A stretch of DNA of 64,000 nt from Prunus persica (lineage: Eukaryota > Streptophyta > Magnoliopsida > Rosales > Rosaceae), in contig NC_034014.1 in assembly GCF_000346465.2 (NCBI RefSeq), forward strand, positions 6,578,507 to 6,642,506, read 5' to 3'. The notes beneath the pieces were generated by a model. It was given only the letters and a program-made list of their open reading frames with translations, was not told where the DNA came from and did not search any database. A program made the translations under genes and the position numbers. How positions within the stretch are numbered: position 1 is the stretch's first letter; each line of letters begins with the position of its first letter. Below are positions 1 to 14,697 of this stretch, piece by piece.

Positions 1-167
1 TGTTCATTGGATCATCTCATATAGCCAAGAGAAACAAACAGCAATCTGGTCATCTTTTTATAGAATGATGTGATTCGATTGCTACTTGCCTTTACATAAT
101 GATTAGACTATCTATTTTTTCTTGGATCATACCTGAATGCTTGTCTGGTTAATCTGTCTTTGTTCAG

Positions 168-3100
168 ATAAGGACAAGGATGATAGAGATGGTATCTAAT
201 GGCTTGGCTACCTTGGAGGTAAGGGGTTTTTATGAATTCTTTGTTTTACTTGCAAAAATTGCATTTCTTTCTTTTTGCATGGAAATTTCATCTGTTGGCT
301 TTCATGTTAACAATAATTCTTGTTCTCTCCGAAGTGTTGGGGAGCCTCCAGTTGCTTATGCTTGCTTAAATTTACAGTTTTCTAGTTGATTCATCCTAAT
401 TTTGATGCCATTTTCCTTTTCTTTTTTTTTAATCTGAAGAATGATCCTTTTTGCAGGTTTCACTTAAACACTCTGGGTCTCTTTTTATGTACGCTGGTAA
501 TAAGGGTGGGGCATATGCCAAAAACAGCTTTGGGAATATGTACGCACGAGACGACCATTTCTTCCGTCCTTTTTATTTTATTTTAATTGCTCAATCCAAT
601 CAATGAAAGAAAAGATCAATGAATGGCCATGCATGTTAAACATCTTGGGGTTATGAGTGGTACACTTGTGTAGCCCATCCTTGTTGCTTGTTATTAGTAG
701 CTGATTTTCTAACATATCTTGAAGAAGTGGGAATGATATGTGCAGTGCACAGCAAAAGGGACATGAATTTCTTAAATATAATTGTTCTATTGCTTAATGT
801 CCTCAAATTGGAGGTATACTTCAATTAATCTGATTACCGGGCAAGTTCTGGAACCACTTTGGGAGAACATTTCTGATTGATGGAAACATGTTCTTGAAAT
901 TTAATGTGCTGGTTATATCCATTATATATGTATTTCTTGCTTGCTCTGTACTCATTTATATAGGTTCATCATGGTTTGCTGAATATTCTATTTCTACTAC
1001 AGATATACTGCTGTAGGTGTATTTGTTCTTGGACGGATGTTTCAGGAGGCATGGGGACGTGAAGCAGCAAAAATGCAAGCAGAGTTCAATGATTTTCTTG
1101 AGGTGCTGTTCACATGAGAAACCTGATCATAAAGAAAACTGAACTCCATTAAAAGCTATCAAATTCTTCCTCTATGTGCTTTGTTTAGTCAAATCTAAGG
1201 CTGCTTTTGATAGTTCCTAAACAAATTTTATTCTCAAATTCTTAAATAACTCTTCTTGCTCCCTTCCCCTGCCTTCTGGAATCTAACTTTTTTGTTGGTC
1301 ACTCTTTCAGAGGAACCGTGTGTGCATATCAATGGAACTCGTAACTGCTGTTCTAGGAGACCACGGACAGCGCCCTAAGGAAGATTTCGGTATTGAGTCA
1401 TTTAATTAATTCATTTTCCTTTGGTTTTGTTAAAGTACTCTGTAAAGTCAGCATAGAGTTGCCCTCCCCTGGCTCTGCCACTGCATTGTATAATTTGAAC
1501 TGGTTTACAGATGTACCTTTATTTTGGGGCTAGAGGAGATAATTTTTCTTAATTTTATTTGAGATTTTCACTCAGTATAAATTGTCCTTTATCATCATCT
1601 TCATCATTGTCATTGTTATCACTTTTTTTCTTTGTAGACAACTTTACTTATACTTGGTATTTGACACTTAGATGCTGGTTTTTTTTATTATTTATTTTTA
1701 TAATGGGTTATTGCAATTTCCCTTTTGCAGCCCACTACTGTATCTTTTTGTCTTTCATTTCCATAAAGCATCTCTTGTTGCATATCTTCTTTTTTTTCCT
1801 TAGTTCTTGCAATGCAACATTCTTAGAAAGAACTTCTGCTTATGTGTTTTTTATTTATTAAACAGTTGTAGTGACAGCAGTCACAGATTTGGGCAATGGG
1901 AAGCCAAAGTTCTACGCAACCCCTGAGATAATTGCTTTCTGTAGAAAATGGCGTCTACCGACAAATCATGTATGGCTGTTCTCAACAAGGTGACGACCAA
2001 CTATTTCCATTTTCATTATACATGAATGATAAGATCATAATATCAAAATTGATTGGGTCCTGTTTAATCTTTTCCTTTGTTTGTAACTAAAGGAAAGCAG
2101 TGACATCATTTTTTGCTGCCTTTGATGCTCTCTGCGAAGAAGGAACTGCAACACCTGTATGCATAGCTCTTAATGAAATCGCAGATATATCTATACCTGG
2201 TAAACTCTTCAGTGCATTTGCTTTAATTTTGATATTCGCTACTAGTGATGCTTGTCACCTTAACTTTCAGAAATGTTGCCTGTTAAACAACCTTTGTAGG
2301 ATAAAGACACGAAGTGATAGAACCAAAAACATTGTGTCTATATTATAATACATCACAGTACTTATTTTTTGGACATGATCAATCCAATAACCTACGCCAC
2401 AAATGATGTGGAACATGGAGGGAAGGGATAGAAAATTGTAACTCATAGGAGTTCATTGAATTCAAATGACCTAAGAAAAGCCGAGTCTGAAATTTGTACC
2501 AATACATGGTAAAAGGACTGTTGATCGATCAGCTTCTTGAAAGACCATCTACGTTTGGCCCTTTGGAATCCTACACTTACACCTTTGAAACACATATATC
2601 CATGTATTCTTAGCCTTTCAAGCTTATTGCAGGTCACTTGGCAAAGAGGCTTTTAAAAAAATTATTGGGAACATAGATACTGTTGCTAAAATTAAAATAA
2701 ACTCAAAAAAGAATGTGGCACATTTTTTCATGGTTTGCTCAATGGATGGTTGTGCATCACAAAGGTGTTCAATTAATCAGATCTGCCTTTTTCTTTGGCG
2801 TTTATATTTTCGTGTTATCCTTAGTTGGACACTGGTTTCAAGAGGTATTTGTGAGGTTTCCAACTCAATTGTAATTCTGTATGCAGGTTCAAAAGATCAT
2901 GTAAAGGAACAGGGTGAAATCTTAGAGGGTATTGTTGCTCGTATTGTAAGCCAGGAGAGCTCAAAACACATGGAGAAAGTCCTGAACGATTTCCCTCCTC
3001 CACCAATGGATGGAGGTATGATGTTTCATTCTTTCGTCTTTTCTTTTTTTTGGATTATAGATCACATCAACGTGGATTTTTTTTTGTTGGTTCTTTTGTG

Positions 3101-6100
3101 TCTGGTCTTATTTTGATTCAGCCACAATGTTCACTCTTGAAATTTATTCAACTCTTGTCTCCCTTTCCATTTCTTGTGCCTACATGAAATTTCGTCTGCT
3201 ATTAGAAGGTAAAATGATAGGTTGACTATATAACCAAAGTTTTATTGAACCACATTAAAAGGTACATTCACAGTGGGCAAGCTATCCACTTACAGTAACA
3301 AAAAGGTATAAACAGTCACTAATTTCTGACGGCCATACAGTATTGATGTGTTATACTCATATACTCAACACTGAAATTGAGAGAAGAACAGCCCTCAATC
3401 TGCAAAAATAGAAAATAAAAAAAGGTATGGCCCAAAACTCTGAATAAAATAAGGCCCGCAGTGATATCCAAAGCCGGAATTTATCCCACAATACCTCCAT
3501 CCTTTCCCACTATATTCTTCAAAAATCCTTTTATTTTCCTCCAATTACAGCACACACTGCAACTCCATAAAATGTCTCACCCCACCAATATCAGCCAAAT
3601 CCAAGTCTTTTAACTGTTGGATTATCACCATAATTATTTCAGTGTTTATAACATTATGTTCATCTATTTATTTCATCACAATTAAATGTCTAAGTTGTTT
3701 TCAATTTGGCTGATATTTTTGCAAGGATATCCTTGAATAAGGAAATAAAAAGTAAACAGTCCTTATCATTGGAGCACATGGTAGGATTGTCTCCAGATGT
3801 GGTCCGCTCTTTTCTTCAAGAAGGCACCCTCTTAGAAGCTCCCTTGTGGCTTATTAATACTGCTTAAAATTACGTATGGGTATCTGTTCATTAGATTTGG
3901 ACTAAAGCATCGGTTACAAAAACTAAATTTGCAATTTATAGGTTCAACCTATCATGGTAGAGTCAACACTTCGGGTTTGATTCAGGGGAGAGAAGACCTA
4001 ATGTTTATCTCACCCATTGATGCATTCTTCATTATCTACTGCTTTAAAAATTGTGGTTGAGATTGTTTTGGGTAAGCATATCTAAGTTGTGTTTTAGAAT
4101 GTTGTAGTTATAATGTAAGCATAAATCAAACTATTTGATATCAAGTTCTGCCTAGTCCCTTCTTGTATTTATCTCTTGAACTGAATAAGTTAAAAAACAA
4201 AAACGAAAAAAAAACACAGCAACAGTTCCTTGTATTTATTCAAAAATTGCCTTTTTAGAAGAATGAGGAATAAAGAGAGTCATAAACACAGGCAACAATT
4301 TACTGTTGGTTATAAACATCTAAGATAACATATTTCAAAATTTTGATCTGCTTGTGTGACATTGAAAGTATTTTTGGGACTTGTAAAAGAAAACTGATAT
4401 GAGAAAAGTTGAGAAAGAATGGATATATTGGAACTAAGAGAAAGAAATTGATCAAGATATCCACTGATGGATCTCTTAAAATAAAATAGTTGAGATCCTT
4501 TCCTTTTTCTATGGCTGTGTAATTGTGCTTGCATGTCAAACTGTTTTCACTAATCTAGTAGAGTCATGGACAAATATTTCTTTTCATTTGATAATGCAAA
4601 AAAAACTTTAGTTTTGAACTGATGACATATATTCATGCTTGCCTGGACTTGAAAATCCATTTAAAGCTGAAGTTCTTCCCATTACCCTCCTCTTGAAGAT
4701 AATTTTATTGACATATGAGCATGCTAGTCAATTTTGAATCTTTCTTTTTATTATTTAAAATCTTACCGTGTTTGATTTATGTTTCAGTTGGTCTTGATTT
4801 GGGACCTAGTGTAAGGGAGCTTTGTGCTGCAAATAGGTCGAGTGAAAAGCAGGTAATGGTTAATTCTTCGAATATGAGATTTCTTGTGCTCGGACTTTAT
4901 CAACAAAAGTGGAAGGCAGATCCAATACTTTTTATTTTTATTTTTAATCTTTCTGAAAATCCTCATGCAGCAAATAAAAGCGATTCTTGAGGGTGTTGGC
5001 TCCTCTTTTTGCCCTGACCATTCAGACTGGCTTGGAACTGGAGCTGGTGATGCCCATTCCAGAAATGCAGATAATAAATTGGTGCTATCAAAACTTTTAC
5101 AATCTCATGCTGCTGATTTTTCTACCACCAAATTGCAGGTCAGTCTAGTTTTCATTTCAAACTATATTCGTAAAACTTTACCTTCCATGAAATATAACTT
5201 CTGAAATCCAATCCATCTTAAATGCATGCGTCGATTGGTCTACATGTTTTTGTAATGGTTTAGTACATATTGGCTTCATTCATGTTTCCACTGTGTAGAC
5301 GTTCTCACTGTGTATCGTTCTTTTGCAAATAATTTTCTCCTTGACTCATTCAAATTATGAATTGCATCTGGAAGTTCAATGGTTCTGTCGTGTTTTTGGG
5401 CCTTTTTTTATTCAAAGTGTTAGATTTGGTTCGGACTAATATTTTATTTGTTGAATCAGGAAATGATTCGTTTGATGAAAGAGAAACGTTATCCTGCTGC
5501 CTTTAAATGTTACTATAACTACCACAAAATTGATTCCATATCAAGTGACAACCTTTTCTATAAAATGGTCGTCCATGTCCATAGTGATTCCGCATTTCGA
5601 CGTTACCAGAAAGAGATGAGGTATTGTTCAAACATCAAATTCACTCTCTAATCTCTGTTATCTTATTTTGAGTTTATTATTATTATTTTGTTTTACATGT
5701 CGTGAATTCATTAAAGTAAAAGGTTTGGTGTATTTCAGGTCAAAGCCAGGATTGTGGCCTTTATATCGAGGTAAAAAAAAAAAAACCCTTTGCTGAATGA
5801 AATTTAAAACATCATGCTTATTACCAGTTAATTGTTATTTCTGTTCTGGGAAATGCACATTTTTGGTTATATCCTCAATAATGGTCATGTAAAGTATGCC
5901 CGTTGGGCATGGGGACGATGAATCTCATTTTGGTTAGCCTTTCAATCATTGTATTAACCTTCTCTTTGGTACAAATGAGGCATCAGGCCTGGTTTGAGGG
6001 AGGGTGGGAATCAAACTCTCATCGCAGGTTTGGTTTTAAGTATTTTACCACTGGAACTATAAGCCCATATAACATTCTATGAGCCTTTCTACAATGCATG

Positions 6101-9100
6101 TGTCTCTCTAATGAATAATGCACACATGTCATGCCTTAATATCTTCAAACCGGAAGAATATGTTTGCCTTATATTGTTTTTACTTCATTAAGTTGTTTAT
6201 TTATGTAACTGATGCACTTCATATTTATGTAGGTTTTTTTGTTGACATTAATTTATTCAAGGCAAGCAAGGAGAGAGCTGCTGAGATAGCAAAAGACAAA
6301 AGTAGCATTGTGGAAGATGTTAGCAGTGATATGCCCGGAAAATATGGATTGGCTGATGAAGATGCAAACTTAATGATAAAATTGAAATTTCTTACATATA
6401 AGGTATGCATTCATATCATAAAAGGAAGGTATTTGCTCATAAAAATCTATTAAGGAAGCAAAATTAGTATGTTGGTTGTTCTCTTTTACATGTCAAATAT
6501 TATTCTTGCTTAGAAGAATACTTGTGAAACATTTATGGCTGATAAATGTACCTTTCTATTTTTTGAAAATGGCTATGAAAGTGGTGCATTATAATAGTAG
6601 CAAGTTAAAGATTATATCTTCTGGATTAGCAAGGTTAAAGTAGAATATATTTCAGCTACAATATACTACAGACAATAATGAATTCTTATGGAAATTCAGT
6701 ATGGTGAATGAATGAGCGAAGGGCAAATAGTTTCTTTATAGGAAGTGACTATTAAATTGAAGGAAAATACTAGTAGAGCAGCTATATTTTAATATGTTAA
6801 ATGGTTGGCTATTACCCGTTTTGTCTTCAAAGTGGGATTAAAAATGTAAACATGGGTGGATATAAAGTATAAAATTAGAAAGTTGGCCCATTATGTACCA
6901 TTCAATGTTGGAATCTTCTTATGAGGGTTCAAAGAATTAAACGTTGATTGTGCTTATCTTTCACTGCAGCTGCGAACCTTTTTGATTCGTAATGGTTTGT
7001 CAATTCTTTTTAAAGAAGGTCCAGCTGCTTATAAAGCCTATTACTTGAGGTGAGTTTCTGAGCTTATCTTACATGTTGTGTCTGAAACTTGAAATGAGGC
7101 ATCTGGGGATTGGGGTACTGTATACTGTCATGTCTGTGGAAAATGATCAACTGGACATGTATTGGGGACAAATGCAAGTATAGTCTTTGGAACTTATATA
7201 CTACGACTTAATCAAATTGAATATCCCAGAAAGTGGAAACTAACCTGCCAGATTCACATTTTTCGATGGCCAGGACAAATGCTCATGACCCTGTGAGGAT
7301 GAGTAAACTCCAAAAACCTGTCGTCAGTTCTGATATTTTGACCAAAAAATTTATTGATTAGCAACAGCTCCTTGGAGCTTCTTGTCCAGAAGCAATACAG
7401 ATCTGCCCTTTTTCTATGTGGTCTTTCCTCAGAACATAATATTTTTGGTAATTTATTGCAGACAGCATGACCAACTATGATCTCTCCTTCTACTTACCCA
7501 AAAAAAGACCACTCTTTCTAGACCTATGGACTAAAATCTTCATGTTCCACTCCGAACCCAATTTTTTCCTTCCTGATAGGACTTCTACTGTTGTAATTTC
7601 TCTATAAACTTAGCCACTAGTCACCGTTGTTTATTTATATTAAGTCTTCAAAGTTATTGAAGGACAAAATCTAGTACCTGCCAATTCATGAACATGATGG
7701 TTCACAGCATGGCTTAAAGATGTTACGTAAGATCTTTTTTTTTTGGTCGAAAAAGATGTTACGTAAGATCTTGTTTGGTCGCAAAAAGATGTTACATAAT
7801 TGGAGCTACATTTTTTTAAATCTAACGGGTATATGAGAAAACTGATGTTGTAAACTAGTATAGTGGTTATTTATTGCAATGAAAGAGACCCCGTAGTGCT
7901 TACCTTATTGCTAAAAAATGCAATATTTCCATGCTAGTTCGACGGAATCTTGTTTTATGAACTATTTTTCCATTGCCATTGTCATTATAGGCAAATGAAA
8001 GTATGGGGAACTTCAGCAGCAAAGCAGAGGGAACTCAGCAAGATGCTTGATGAATGGTGATTTTATATAACATTACTCTGTTCTTTTCTTGGTGCTTATG
8101 ACTTTGTGATTTTGTTCTGCTCAGTTGCTAGAATTTTGCCGCTTCATGTTCAGGGCTGTGTATATACGAAGGAAATGTGGAAACAAACAGCTGTCGTCAT
8201 CAGTGTACCTCAGTGAGGCTGAGCCTTTTCTTGAACAGTATGCAAAACGCAGTCCACAAAATCAGGCTCTCATAGGATCTGCTGGAAACTTAGTAAGGAC
8301 TGAAGATTTCTTGGCCATTGTTGAGGGAGGAAGAAACGAAGAAGGTGATCTTGAGAGGGACCTGGAGGTTGCACCATCAAGCCCCCGTGCCTCAGCCAGG
8401 GACACCATTCCAAAGGCTGAGGGTCTGATTGTCTTCTTTCCTGGTAAAAATGTTGCCAAATTAACTGAGTTGTGGTTTTTAATTACAACATTGAGAAGTT
8501 CTCATGAATACAATACACAACATTGAATAGATATTTCTCTACTTATACATCATGGAACTTTTTCATTTCTTGGGAAGCCAATGTCTCCCATGGTTTTACA
8601 TTGCACCCACCATTTCAGCTATGTTTCTTTCGCAGTGTGCCCTTATGAATTCGAATATCTTTTGATGGGGTATTTGGTCTATGCATGTCTTGATATTCCT
8701 TTCTTGGATTGGCATTTTCAGGACTACCTGGTTCTGCTAAGTCAGCACTATGCAAGGAACTACTAAATGCCCCAGAAGGAATGGGAGACGATCGGCCAAT
8801 TCAAAGCCTGATGGGTGACCTTATCAAAGGTAATTGTATTCTCGAATAAATGTTGTAGGTTAATTACTGCTTGCTTAGCACTTGAAATTAGCATTTTTGA
8901 AGTTGGTGGATTCTAGCAGTTTCTTCATCATGTCATTATGCATTCATATCATAGATATCCTTCATCATCATGCTGACAGTGTTGGTATGTTTGTATGTAT
9001 GAATCTGATCAGGTCATCATGCTTCAGGTCAAAGTTATCCTTGATCATGGTGTTTGTCTGTCTCTATGTATGAATCATTCGTGCTACTAGTTGAAATTTT

Positions 9101-12100
9101 TTGGAAGATTGCTAGAATGAAAGTCTGGCAATAATGTCAGTGATATATTACCACAGTTCTAGCCTGAAAGTTCGCTTCCAATTACTGCTATAATTCGAAA
9201 CTTCTTCTAAGAGTTGTACATTGTAATAGCAAAACTTATGGATTTATGCAAATTATTGACATATAGAATATGATTGGGCTTCATGAAAATTTCAAAATAT
9301 CTTAGAATTTGAGGCTTTCTTCTCAATTGCATGATCCATATTTTTATTACATGTGTTGAGAGTATTGTCCCACATTGGGGATGGGAAACCTTGCAGAGTA
9401 CTTGGAAAGATCTCTGGATTGCCCACCCATTTTCTCAGTATATTATCCTTGCCTTTATTTAGATAATTCTTTCTTTTCAGAATAAATCCGTTGGTATCTT
9501 ATTGTCAGAATGATTTGTGAATTAGTATGCTAAAAGATTATTTGACTAGTTAACAGTAAGGTTATTTGTTTATTGTTTATAAGCAGGAAGATATTGGCAG
9601 AAGGTTGCTGATGAGCGCAGGAGAAAACCATATTCAATAATGCTTGCAGACAAGAATGCACCAAATGAAGAAGTATGGAGACAGGTAATCTTCTATTGGC
9701 ATTCACTTTGCCATGATTCACTTCAAGGATTGTTCTACAATCCATTCGTGAGTATCCAGAAATTGTGTTCCATCTAGCCCATGTGGAGGCTGCTTTGTTG
9801 CCAAAGGTCCTAACCAAAGACTTTATTTCCCAATGCTAGTTACTTTCTAAAGGACTAATTGGTAAAAGTGGACTGCTTTTAGAGCCCTAAATGGTTCAGT
9901 GATCCAGAAACTAAAATGGTACCCTAAAGGAACTGAAAGAACATCTTGACCAACAAGATTGATGGCAACAGTTTCGTGGCAAAGTGTCCTTGTGAATTTA
10001 AGGCCAAGAACTCAATTGAGAGGACGCATTAGGAAAATTCTCTACATATGAACAATTTTTTTGGGGTAAATTAAAACAAAATGTCAGGAATTTTTATGTT
10101 TTCTATTTATAAGTTTCTCAAACCAAACTTTACTGTTTTGTACATGTCAGATTTACACCATTATTTTCCTCGTCTTTTTTTTTTTTTTTTTCTTTTCCAG
10201 ATAGAAGACATGTGCCACAGCACCAGGGCCTCTGCAGTTCCAGTTGTTCCTGATTCTGAAGGTTCTGTTGCCCCTGATTCTGTTATTTGTTGGGTTCCAG
10301 TTCACTTTCGGATCACTATTGTCGTCAAATAATGAATAGAATGTTCCTTGATTTGTGTAGGAAATGATGTTCAGGGCATTGTATGATTTTACATTGTGGT
10401 CTTTAAATGTGCAGGAACTGATTCAAATCCGTTTTCGCTTGATGCATTAGCGGTTTTCATGTTTCGGGTGCTTCAACGTGCTAATCATCCGGTGTGTATT
10501 TTATTTGTACATTTTCCTTTTGTTCAAAAATATCATCAGACACCTCCACTTATTACCATGTTCCTAATACTTGTTATTTCTGAAGGGAAACCTTGACAAG
10601 GAATCTCCAAATGCTGGCTATGTGCTGCTAATGTTCTATCACCTTTATGAGGGCAAGGCATGACAGGATTTGTGTATTTAAATTTTCTATTTCATGCTAC
10701 ATTGATGCACCTAAATTTGTTTCGTTTTTATGAATTTTTATTGTCTAAATTTTCAGAGTCGCCGGGAGTTTGACGGCGAATTAGTAGAGCGTTTTGGCTC
10801 ACTTGTCAAGATGCCATTGCTGAAATCTGATAGGTAGTTTTTCTTTTTCTTTTTCAAAGAAAAACAAAAGGCTTGGTACCTCTCATGTTGGCTCATTTCT
10901 ATTTTGAAAATGCACCTCGTATTATTTCATAATGATAAATATCAGGGGAAAACTGTTCATGATTCATCAAATCATTCACCAGTTAAGGGGGGGTTTTTTG
11001 CTAGGAGCACTCTTTTCGTTCCTTAATTCATGGGTGGGTGGATAGTGGTCGTGTTAAAAATTAAGGGGAATTCTCAGTTCTGTTGAGTAATTAATAATGA
11101 AAAATCTTTAATATATATATATATATATATATATATCACTAACTTTTATTTACCAAAATTTTGAATTAAAAGATTGTGCTCTCACTGCTTAATGCGACTG
11201 TTTCAAAACTGTTATGGATAAAAGAAAAGATAATGCAATTGGTTTGTAGGATTGATTCCACAAAGCATACGATGAGGTATATTTTCGTTTGTATTTAAGG
11301 CTTATATCTGTCCTCAGTTGCCATGCAGTTACACTATTGTTATGGTTTGTTTGTGTAAAATATAAATCTTATATGTGCCCTCTTGCAATGCAATTACGCT
11401 GATGTTATGGAGGTTTTATTTTGCGTACCCAGGAATCCATTGCCCGATCCTGTGAAGTCTATTCTGGAGGAGGGAATAAATCTATACAAGCTTCACACTG
11501 CCAAACATGGAAGGTAATGCAACTGTATGCATGCTTTAGATCATGTTGGTGTGAACCAAGGCTTGTTCTTTCAATTCCTTGTTGGCTTTGAAATTTCATG
11601 ATTGTAATAGATCCTCTATAATGAAACTCCTCTTTCCCCTTTTAATTGTAAAGAATAGAATGTTAATCTTTTTGTTGAGACTTACCAATGAAATTAGATT
11701 TTAGCACAACGGAGATTCTCTTTTTTTTTTTCATCTTACTTTCCCACTTAATTGACATTTCAACAAAACAGAGCTTTTAGCTGTCTTCTTAAACAGTACC
11801 ATTTTAAACCCTTTTCAACAGTAGCATAGCTCTTATAATTTGGCTAGTCATTGATTAACCACTGTTGCTGCTGCTTTCGTGTGGTTGCCTTACCTGCTTG
11901 CTTGTAAACCTGTACTCAGATTGGAGTCGACAAAGGGAACCTATGCAAAGGAGTGGGCTAAATGGGAGAAACAGTTGCGGGATATTTTATTTGGCAATGC
12001 AGAGTATCTTAATTCTGTTCAGGTCGGCATCGTTTTTTGTTTTTTTTCCCTTTTTACCTTCTGAGCTGCTGATTCCGCATTTTCCTGTTCTATTATAGTG

Positions 12101-13621
12101 ACAGTCACTGGAATTTGCTTGGTGAACCATAAATTTTTCAGATATTTAAATGAACTCTCCGTACAATCTTAATGTCCTCAGGTTCCCTTTGAGTCTGCTG
12201 TTAAGGACGTATCAGAACAGCTGAGAAAAATTGCACAAGGTGAGTACAAAACTCCAGATACTGGGAAGAAGAAGTTTGGGGCCATTGTTTTTGCTGCCGT
12301 TAGCTTGCCTGTTATGGAAATCAGTGATCTGCTTGATAATGTAAGTCAATGTTTGCTTTCTCATCTATTCTTACAAGTCCCTTTACTGGCAATATCATGT
12401 AGAACTTAATTAAAATCCACCAGATAATATAAGTGAATATTTGCCTTCTCATCTCTTCTTTATAATATGAACTAGAATCTAAGTTGCTTATTTTGTTTCA
12501 TCTGACTTCTGATGAAATAAAATCCTTTTTTGGACAAACAACTACTAATTCCAACCTCTATGATTTTTAAATTAGCCAATTAACTACGAAGTTTTGTTCC
12601 TAGTCACTGTTAAAAGTCCTTGAGAAGCATATCTTTGATTCTGCGGCTAACAGATTTCTGGGCTAGGCATGTTTTGCTGTGTTTATTGCAATTTGGGATT
12701 GGGTGACACTGTAAATTTTTTGTACTCGCCCAGGCCAAGAGGAACCTTCGATTCTGCGGCTCTGCTTTAGCTCTGAGGGAATATCGATTTTCTAATATCT
12801 AGTGAATACAGTGCTTATTAAGATTTATAATGGATGGCTATCATAGTCTGGTTTTAGTCTGCCACCGAGGCTGGTGCAGCCTCGTGTTTGTGGGCCGGAT
12901 CTTTTCACTTGACTGCCATGTATGCCTGATTTCCTGCTGCTTGTATACAAAAAAAGAATTGGCAGTGCCTTAAGTTTGGCGAAGAATGAAATGATAGACA
13001 AATATTCATCTGCATCTGCACCTGCACTATACTTCTGGTTAATTAAAATGAAGGGTAACATCAGATTATATGCATTGCTTATTTCTGATCAAGTCAGATT
13101 TGGAGCGCAAAAATCCTTCTCACTCCAGAAGAGCATTGTTTTCTTTTTTTGGATTCTGAAATTTATACTACTGAATCGTGTGTATTTCATTCTTGAATTG
13201 TTTTCTTCATGCATGTATTCTGTTCATGCAGTTGGCTGCGAAAAATAGTGAAGCTGGAGCTTTCCTTAAAGAAAAGCATTTGGAGAATCTTAATAAGGCT
13301 CATGTTACCCTTGCACATAAGAGAAGTCACGGAGTTACTGCCGTGGCTAGTTATGGCACCTTCCTCCACAAAACGGTCCCTGTGGATCTAACTAAGCTGT
13401 TCTTCTCGGATAAAATGGCTGCACTTGAAGCCAGCCTTGGCTCTGTTGAAGGAGAAAGAGTAGTATCGAAGAATGAGTGGCCACATGTTACCTTATGGAC
13501 TGCAGAAGGGGTTGCAGCAAAGGAGGCCAATAAGTTACCCCAGTTGCATTCAGAGGGAAAGGCTACCTGTATTGCAATTGACCCACCTGCCACCATTGAT
13601 GGCACGCTGGAATTTTTCTGA
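168..13621 (+). CDS. RNL: plant tRNA ligase (5'-truncated by the window edge), 25 exons visible
   Basis: Trifunctional tRNA-splicing ligase that heals and seals exon halves after intron excision (also IRE1-type bZIP60 mRNA splicing in plants). Exons: 168-218, 457-539, 1003-1102, 1311-1389, 1866-1989, 2093-2199, 2887-3015, 4788-4852, 4971-5138, 5460-5620, 5739-5770, 6233-6402, 6970-7049, 7991-8056, 8154-8443, 8722-8829, 9587-9684, 10201-10261, 10415-10491, 10586-10657, 10757-10833, 11433-11513, 11920-12022, 12182-12340, 13232-13621. Phases join to 976 residues; the ~1104-aa family length implies ~128 residues upstream. Visible: adenylylation motif LKHSGS (Lys codon 466-468), kinase P-loop GLPGSAKS (exon 8722), and two cyclic-phosphodiesterase HxT motifs, HVTLAH and HVTLWT, in the last exon. 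It ends in EFF-stop as in Arabidopsis RNL (At1g07910). Intron 20 has a GC donor at 10658. Confidence 0.95.
7718..7800. repeat. short tandem repeat in a tRNA ligase intron
   Basis: The unit AGATGTTACGTAAGATCTT recurs at 7718 and 7754 and in part at 7788, separated by T-rich spacers containing GGTCG. It lies in the 7050-7990 intron; no function is evident. Confidence 0.7.
11110..11136. repeat. (AT)n microsatellite
   Basis: Perfect alternating AT run inside the tRNA ligase intron between the exons ending at 10833 and starting at 11433. Confidence 0.9.
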
Positions 13622-14697
13622 GGTTTGTATTCATTTTAGACGCGTGATGGACCAGACCAGGTCAGGTCAGATTGACCTCGTACAATTTCCTTTGATGATG
13701 CCAGTGTTCTATGAAGAGATAGCTTCACTGCTCAAATGAAGGAGAAAATTTTGTATGTCAGGAGGAGAAGGAAAATTTTGACGAGTTGATTCTATTGAGA
13801 AGTTTTGTGTATATAGGCAATTGAAGTTTTGAAATAGATTTTGGAAAGAAAAAAAAATTGAAATAAAGGTCTCGCTCTCTCACTCTCTATCTCTCTCTCT
13901 CTCTCTGTCAGGATGGGAATTCGGTACCCATGATGGTGGTGGTGATGGTGATGGGTGATCGTGGGTGGTACCCAGTGCTCACCCCAACACACTAGCCATT
14001 ATTGCTTATTCGTGCAAAACAAGTTTATTTCTGTTTGGTTAACCAAAATAAGTATATTCTTGTTTTAGCAAAATTTAAGCTCAAACTGTATGATGAAATA
14101 TTAGAATAAACACTTCGAAGTTGGGGAAAGTATGGACTGCTAATTGGTGATTGAATCAAGAATTTGTGAAAGTTTTAGGGGTTCGATCAGTAACGGCACG
14201 ACTGGCAGGGAAGCCCCCTCAGCTGTGGGTTCGAGTAGATTGGAGATATGAGGACATCTCTATATTCAGTTGCTCGCACACGGGTGATTTTTTTGCCATC
14301 CATCTATGCATAACGATATTCTAATTTTGGGCCATTTATACATCAAAGGCCAGAAATTAGTGACACACGAGTGATGCTAGTATTTCCTCAGGCACATTTA
14401 CATGTAATTGTATATTAATTCAGCTTTTACAATCGAATTCCATGGATGTAATATTGGGAACCCATAATCTGAACGGAGCTGATTGAAGAAATCTTGAAAT
14501 CATCCGCCCAAAAAAAGAAGAGAAAAAAAGTAAACGCTATCCATCTAGAGTTTACAATCTAATTTCCTTGAGATAAATTTTTATTAAATAAAGGGATGGA
14601 GAAGTTCGACTAAACCATACGGAGAATTTCAGCCACACTGAATTGCTTTTGAACTTTCAATCAATACGGCAGTAGCTCAACCCGAACCGGATGTCTG
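13622..14697. other. 3' UTR and intergenic spacer between convergent genes
   Basis: Holds the 3' UTR of the tRNA ligase (downstream to about 13.85 kb), a CT-rich run (13870-13907), a GGT/GATG-rich stretch (13931-13960) and the 3' UTR of the dehydratase on the other strand. No further gene seen. The stretch 14175-14240 has a weak tRNA-like B box (GGGTTCGAGT) and could be an old SINE. Confidence 0.6.

Noticed and set aside
14160..14290. tRNA-like stretch with GGCACGACTGGCAGG and GGGTTCGAGT
   Set aside because: Too diverged for a tRNA gene; cannot confirm a SINE without other copies.
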